Of a stretch of 28,485 nucleotides of DNA, positions 24,757 through 28,485 are shown piece by piece. Every line of letters begins with the position of its first letter. Positions within the stretch are counted from its first letter, which is position 1. Position numbers and translations under genes: made by a program. The notes under the pieces are model-generated. The model did no database searches and was not told the DNA's origin. It saw only the letters and a program-made list of their open reading frames with translations. The stretch comes from JAWXCM01 sp034408745 (GTDB taxonomy: Bacteria; Acidobacteriota; Terriglobia; Bryobacterales; Bryobacteraceae), in the NCBI GenBank assembly GCA_034408745.1, contig JAWXCM010000196.1:1-28485 (forward strand), read 5' to 3'.

Positions 24757-26550
24757 CTACCGCTTCGGCAGCGCCTGATCGTAAGTGCGAGACCGGCCGC
24801 CACCCGCCTCCAGCAGCGGCAGAGCCCCGTTCTTCTCTGCCTCCTCCCACCACAACTTCTTCAACTCCTCGAGCTTCGCCGGATACTTCGCCGCCACGTC
24901 CACGGACTCGCTAAAGTCCTCATCCACGTGATACAGCTCCCACCGGTCGGTGGCAAAATCCGAACCCGGCGTGTGAATGCCTGCCGCTTTCCACCCGTTA
25001 TGCCAGATCCCCCGACTCCCCCACAGCTCGAAAAACTGCCTGTCCCTGAGGCTGGGACTGTCGGGATTGTCGAAGGTCGCACGAATCGACTTGCCATGCA
25101 TCGGCATCTGGCACACCCCGCCGAACACTCCCGGCGCCCGAACCTGCGCAATGTCCAGCACCGTCGGCGTGATATCGATCACGTCGATGAACTGCTTCCG
25201 AAGCCCCGGCTTGCGGATCTCCTTCGGCCACGACACGATGCATGGCGTCTGCACCCCGCCCGCATACGGCCACAGCTTGTAGAACTTAAAAGGCGCAACC
25301 GACGCCATCGCCCACGGCCGCTGGTAAAGCGGCTGGGACTTGGCGGACCCCAAATCGTCGAGCCGTTCCGCCATCTGAGCAACCGTCATCGGATCGCCAT
25401 AGGGCCGCGCGAATCCACCCTTTGTGCCTGCCTCTGGAGCACCGCCGTTGTCGGAAATCAGGAATATCGCCGTATTCTCGAAAAGATTCCGCTGCTTTAA
25501 GTGAGAAACAATCTTACCGATCTGCTCGTCCGTATGCTCCAGGAATCCCGCATACGCCGCCATAAACCGCGAAAACACCCGCCGGTCCGCTGCCGGCACA
25601 TCGCTCCACGCCGGGTCCCCGGGGTTTCTCGGCGGCAATTTCGTACCAGCCGGGATAACACCCATCTCAATTTGTTTCTTATACCGGCGCTCACGAAGCT
25701 CATCCCACCCGATGTCGTACGTCGAGGCGTAGTTATCTATATATGCCTTCGGCACCTGCACCGGCGCATGCGTCGCCCCATACGCGACATACAGAAAGAA
25801 AGGCTTCGCCGCGTCGGCAGCCAGATGCTCCGACACCATGCCAGTCGCCTTTTCCGTAATGTCCACGGAAAAGTGATAATCCGGCTTGTCGGGCCGCACC
25901 ACCACGTGGTTGTCCTCCACCAGATTAGGCTTGTACTGGTCCGTCCAGCCCGACAGAAATCCATACCAGCGGTCGAAGCCCTTCTGCAGCGGCCAGTGCG
26001 TCCTTGCCCCCGACGCCTTCATGTCGCGCCCCGGAACAAGATGCCACTTGCCTACGCCCATCGTGCTGTAACCATTCGACCCGAGGATCTGCGCCACAGT
26101 GGCAGCCGCCGGCGTCACCCTGCCGCGCGAATGCGGATAGCCGCCATCCTCGCCCGCCAGTTCTTTAAGCCCGATCGCGTGATTATTCCGCCCCGTCAAC
26201 AACGACCCGCGTGTCGGCGAACAAATCGCCTTCGAATGAAAGTTGTTATACAGCAGACCCGCCGCCGCAAGCGCATTGATATTAGGCGTCGCGATCTCCG
26301 ACCCATAACACCCCAGATCCGCAAACCCCGTGTCGTCGAGCACGATATAAACGACGTTCGGACTACCCGCCCGAGCCTGATTCGCAGGCAGCGGAGACGG
26401 CTTCGAATCCGCCACAGTTCGGCTGATCGTTCCGCCAAAGCCAGTCGACGCAACGGTCGGCTCCGGACACGTCTGCTGCCCCCATGCCAAACTCGCACCA
26501 GCCAGACCGGCCATCCACTGCCGTCGCGAAAGTACGCCACCAGGTTTCAT
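24757..26550 (-). CDS. Tat-exported arylsulfatase
   Basis: The protein is 597 residues from ATG 26550, which gives a twin-arginine signal (LSRRQWMAGLAGASLAWG). The sulfatase core is intact: metal-binding Asp72-Asp73 in VLDDTGF, the formylglycine cysteine Cys110 in CSPTRGSLLTGR, Lys168/His170 in GKWHL, His261 in GATHAP, and Asp367-Asn368 in SDNGG. CxPxR-type sulfatases need a formylglycine-generating enzyme, not seen in this window. The length suits arylsulfatases that act on sulfated aryl or sugar substrates, so it may remove sulfate from polysaccharide in the periplasm, which would fit the neighbouring sugar operon. There is no good ribosome binding site: GGAGG is about 20 bases upstream, and the normal divergent gap is missing. 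Confidence 0.93.
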   Translation of the reverse strand: MKPGGVLSRRQWMAGLAGASLAWGQQTCPEPTVASTGFGGTISRTVADSKPSPLPANQARAGSPNVVYIVLDDTGFADLGCYGSEIATPNINALAAAGLLYNNFHSKAICSPTRGSLLTGRNNHAIGLKELAGEDGGYPHSRGRVTPAAATVAQILGSNGYSTMGVGKWHLVPGRDMKASGARTHWPLQKGFDRWYGFLSGWTDQYKPNLVEDNHVVVRPDKPDYHFSVDITEKATGMVSEHLAADAAKPFFLYVAYGATHAPVQVPKAYIDNYASTYDIGWDELRERRYKKQIEMGVIPAGTKLPPRNPGDPAWSDVPAADRRVFSRFMAAYAGFLEHTDEQIGKIVSHLKQRNLFENTAIFLISDNGGAPEAGTKGGFARPYGDPMTVAQMAERLDDLGSAKSQPLYQRPWAMASVAPFKFYKLWPYAGGVQTPCIVSWPKEIRKPGLRKQFIDVIDITPTVLDIAQVRAPGVFGGVCQMPMHGKSIRATFDNPDSPSLRDRQFFELWGSRGIWHNGWKAAGIHTPGSDFATDRWELYHVDEDFSESVDVAAKYPAKLEELKKLWWEEAEKNGALPLLEAGGGRSRTYDQALPKR

Positions 26551-26551
26551 C

Positions 26552-27521
26552 GAGAACGAATCTATCACTGCCTCCGCCGTCCTCTCCGCCATCCACAACA
26601 TCCGAGCCCGCTACAATCTCCCCGAATTCGATCCGAAACATTTCGAAATAAAAACGAACAACGTCGACGAAATCCTCTCCCCGTCCCTCCACTACCTCCG
26701 CCAGGTCGTACTGCAAACGGACTCCGAGCCACGAACGGCTTTCGTCATCATGCCGTTCAAACCGCCATACGCACAGTATTTCTGGACTTTCTACCGGCCT
26801 TCCCTCGAAGCCGCCGGTTACCGAGCCTTCCGCGCATGGGGCGGCCTCTCCAGCGAGGATTACGTAGAACTCATGCTGGAATTAATCCGTAAATCCGGAA
26901 TAGTCTGGGCCGACGTCTCGGAAATGAACCTCAACGTGCTGTATGAAATCGGCGCCGCACACGCCATGGGAAAGATGGCAGTCCTCGTAGTCCGCGATCC
27001 CGCCACCGAAAAAGTCCCCGCCAACATCGGCCGCGACGCCGTAATTCGATACGAGCCCGATCAGCCGGACTGGCCATCGGAAGCCATCCGAATGATGACC
27101 GCCCTGATCGCCGCCATGGACCTCGCCGCCGCCAAAGGCCAACGCCTGCGCCTCACATCCGACTCCGTCAAACAGCAGCTGGAACACACAGCCACCACCC
27201 TCAAGAGCCTGATCTTCCCGCCCGAGCCATACGAAGCAGCCGAAGCCGCGCAACAGGCAATGGCCGCACACGAATTCGAACAGGCCGACTACCGTTTCAC
27301 CGAAGCCATCGAGCAGTCCCCATCCAACACTCCGCTCCTTGCCAGCGCGCATTATTTCCGAGGCATGGCCCGCGAAGAACAACTCCGCTTCGCCGAAGCA
27401 AGCGACGACTACACCAAAGCCATCCAGTTCGGCTACGAAGCTCCGCGCCGACATCGCCGTAGTCGAGCAGTTACAGCCCGACAACAACGACCTGCCCGTC
27501 CTCCGCAAAGCCGCCGGCTAA
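26552..27521 (+). pseudogene. MPF/TIR-like domain plus TPR protein, damaged at both ends
   Basis: In-frame coding sense is clear from about 26552 but has no ATG, GTG or TTG start; the ATG at 26750 lies inside the conserved FVIMPF motif and is not the true start. The core (about 26735-27060) reads FVIMPFKPPY, then RPSLEAAGYRAFRAW, SGIVWADVSEMNLNVLYEIGAAHAMGK and VLVVRDP. This is the pattern of the nucleoside-deoxyribosyltransferase/TIR-like group, with the usual acidic D and E residues of the NADase-like fold. A linker and a TPR (about 27230-27440) follow. The frame then breaks near 27430-27445, resuming as LRADIAVVEQLQPDNND to the TAA at 27519. Missing sequence is likely at both ends. The TAA overlaps the convergent hydrolase stop. 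If intact it could be a nucleotide-sensing or defence effector; function is inferred only. Confidence 0.6.
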
Positions 27522-28485
27522 GGCACCAGCACCTTACTAACACCAGCCGCGGCAATCAAAGCCTCCGCATCGTCAGGCAGCAGGAATCCAGCGGCAACCG
27601 CGCCACCCGCAGCCGCACGGACCGCCTTCACATACCCGTCATGATCCCTGTACCGCTCCTCCAGCGACAACCGCGGATCCCCCGTCCGCTCCCGCTCCGC
27701 CCGAGTCCGCGCGAACGGAATCATGCCGCCCGTATACCCGCACATGTTGTCCTTGTAGAAACCACCGGACACAATATTCCATCCCAGATACGTGCCCAGA
27801 GGAGCATCGCGGAGCACCACCGGAACACCGCCCAGCTCGTTGCCATCGGCATCCACTTTCGGCACCATCGACGGCACAACCGCCCTGATCGCCGGCGGCA
27901 CTTTCGTCGGCACGCCCGACCCGTCCACCGCCTGAAACTCAGGCCCCCAGTCATAGTCGAACAGCGGTTTCGCCAGACCCGAAGGCGCCCACGGCGGCAG
28001 TTGCGGCAACGTCGGGAAGCCCATCGCCTCCTTCGTGTTCGCCACCAGCGTGCCATCCGACATCCGCGGATAACGGCTCGCCGGGGGCTCCGTGCCCTTC
28101 ATGATCCAGCTGCGAAAATGCACCACCAGCGCACTCTCCGTGTCATTCTGCGGCATTGGATTGCGAGGCAGTATCCCGACACCGAAGTTGTTCCCCGAAC
28201 ACGTCATCCCCGTCGCAGGCAGCCCAACACCCGGCAGGCTCGTGTCGAACCCGCCCGGCCCGCTGCCATGAGAAGTCGACGCAACAAAATACCGCCGAAC
28301 ATTCGCCGGCAAACGCAAATCTGCCTGATTACTCGTCCCGGTCAAACCCGGCCCATACCGCAGCCCCCAGATCTCCGCCGAGCCGAACATGTCGAACACC
28401 TTCGGACACGTTTTCGACGCAGTGCACCGGGCCATCAGTGACGACAACGGCAGCTTGCGAATCTTGTCCTCCCACGGCCCCCACC
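27518..28485 (-). CDS. alpha/beta hydrolase domain protein, Abhydrolase_10 type (5' partial)
   Basis: At least 322 residues of the C-terminal half are visible; the frame stays open to the window edge, so the start and the catalytic Ser lie outside. The pattern fits the large Abhydrolase_10 (PF20091-like) family common in Acidobacteria: CPKVFDMFGSAEIWGL near the edge, then ANVRRYFVASTSHG (a candidate catalytic His), HFRSWIMKGTEPPASRYPR-type strand and loop, VDADGNELGG, PLGTYLGWN, PFARTRAERERTGDPR and SLEERY. Such proteins are exported esterases or peptidases of unknown substrate. The stop overlaps the 3' end of the MPF gene by four bases. Confidence 0.82.
   Translation of the reverse strand, partial: WGPWEDKIRKLPLSSLMARCTASKTCPKVFDMFGSAEIWGLRYGPGLTGTSNQADLRLPANVRRYFVASTSHGSGPGGFDTSLPGVGLPATGMTCSGNNFGVGILPRNPMPQNDTESALVVHFRSWIMKGTEPPASRYPRMSDGTLVANTKEAMGFPTLPQLPPWAPSGLAKPLFDYDWGPEFQAVDGSGVPTKVPPAIRAVVPSMVPKVDADGNELGGVPVVLRDAPLGTYLGWNIVSGGFYKDNMCGYTGGMIPFARTRAERERTGDPRLSLEERYRDHDGYVKAVRAAAGGAVAAGFLLPDDAEALIAAAGVSKVLVP

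Noticed and set aside
25501..26892. 463-codon open frame on the plus strand
   Set aside because: It is antisense to the intact sulfatase, is very rich in Arg, Pro and His, and has no family pattern.
27455..28441. Long plus-strand continuation of the MPF frame
   Set aside because: After the frameshift this frame is Arg/Pro/His-rich and antisense to the alpha/beta hydrolase; the real end is the TAA at 27519 in another frame.

Overview
The window is about 28.5 kb of GC-rich, densely packed bacterial DNA. Its gene content points to an Acidobacteriota genome of the Solibacter/Bryobacter kind. The signs are a VWFA-related acidobacterial-type protein, a very large TonB-dependent receptor with an N-terminal carboxypeptidase-regulatory-like domain, a BACON/DUF4214 surface protein, a TIGR02999-type sigma factor overlapping a Ser/Thr kinase with a PD40 propeller, a PSCyt1-like cytochrome, a Tat-exported sulfatase and an Abhydrolase_10-type hydrolase. 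This assignment rests on recognised family content, not on a database search. I saw no rRNA, tRNA, CRISPR array, phage gene or insertion sequence.

Layout. Positions 1-4260 hold the 3' end of a BACON/DUF4214 protein, a DUF4214-like remnant, a minus-strand VWFA-domain protein, a small PHA-granule-region-type protein and a secreted HExxH protein. Positions 4300-10223 hold a Tat-exported threonine-aldolase-like PLP enzyme, the sigma factor/Ser-Thr kinase pair and hisC. Positions 10249-19781 hold a co-oriented run: TonB-dependent receptor, a broken TolB-like/TPR protein, a kinesin-light-chain-type TPR protein and a 1066-residue di-haem-motif protein. This looks like an export, uptake and extracytoplasmic oxidation neighbourhood. 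Positions 19771-21345 hold a DinB-family protein, a small unknown gene and a degraded GH43-like glycosidase. Positions 21344-24756 hold a tight sugar operon: ROK kinase, deoC, a xylose-isomerase-like TIM-barrel protein and a DUF218-type protein, with a striking twin-hairpin element after deoC. Positions 24757-28485 hold a Tat-exported sulfatase, a damaged MPF/TIR-like plus TPR protein, and the C-terminal part of an alpha/beta hydrolase that runs off the window.

The most unusual feature is a set of reading-frame lesions. Three otherwise recognisable genes (about 14118-15753, 20473-21345 and 26552-27521) are broken, mostly by what look like short out-of-frame deletions of tens of bases. At two divergent gene pairs (about 21344 and 26550) the normal intergenic promoter region also seems to be missing. 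Either this genome is accumulating small deletions, or the assembly has a systematic short-deletion error; read mapping would tell which.

No wholly new system can be claimed. The best candidates for a second look are the 1066-residue di-haem/HEAT protein, the MPF-domain/TPR protein, the twin hairpin with identical CCCA loops, and the deletion pattern itself.
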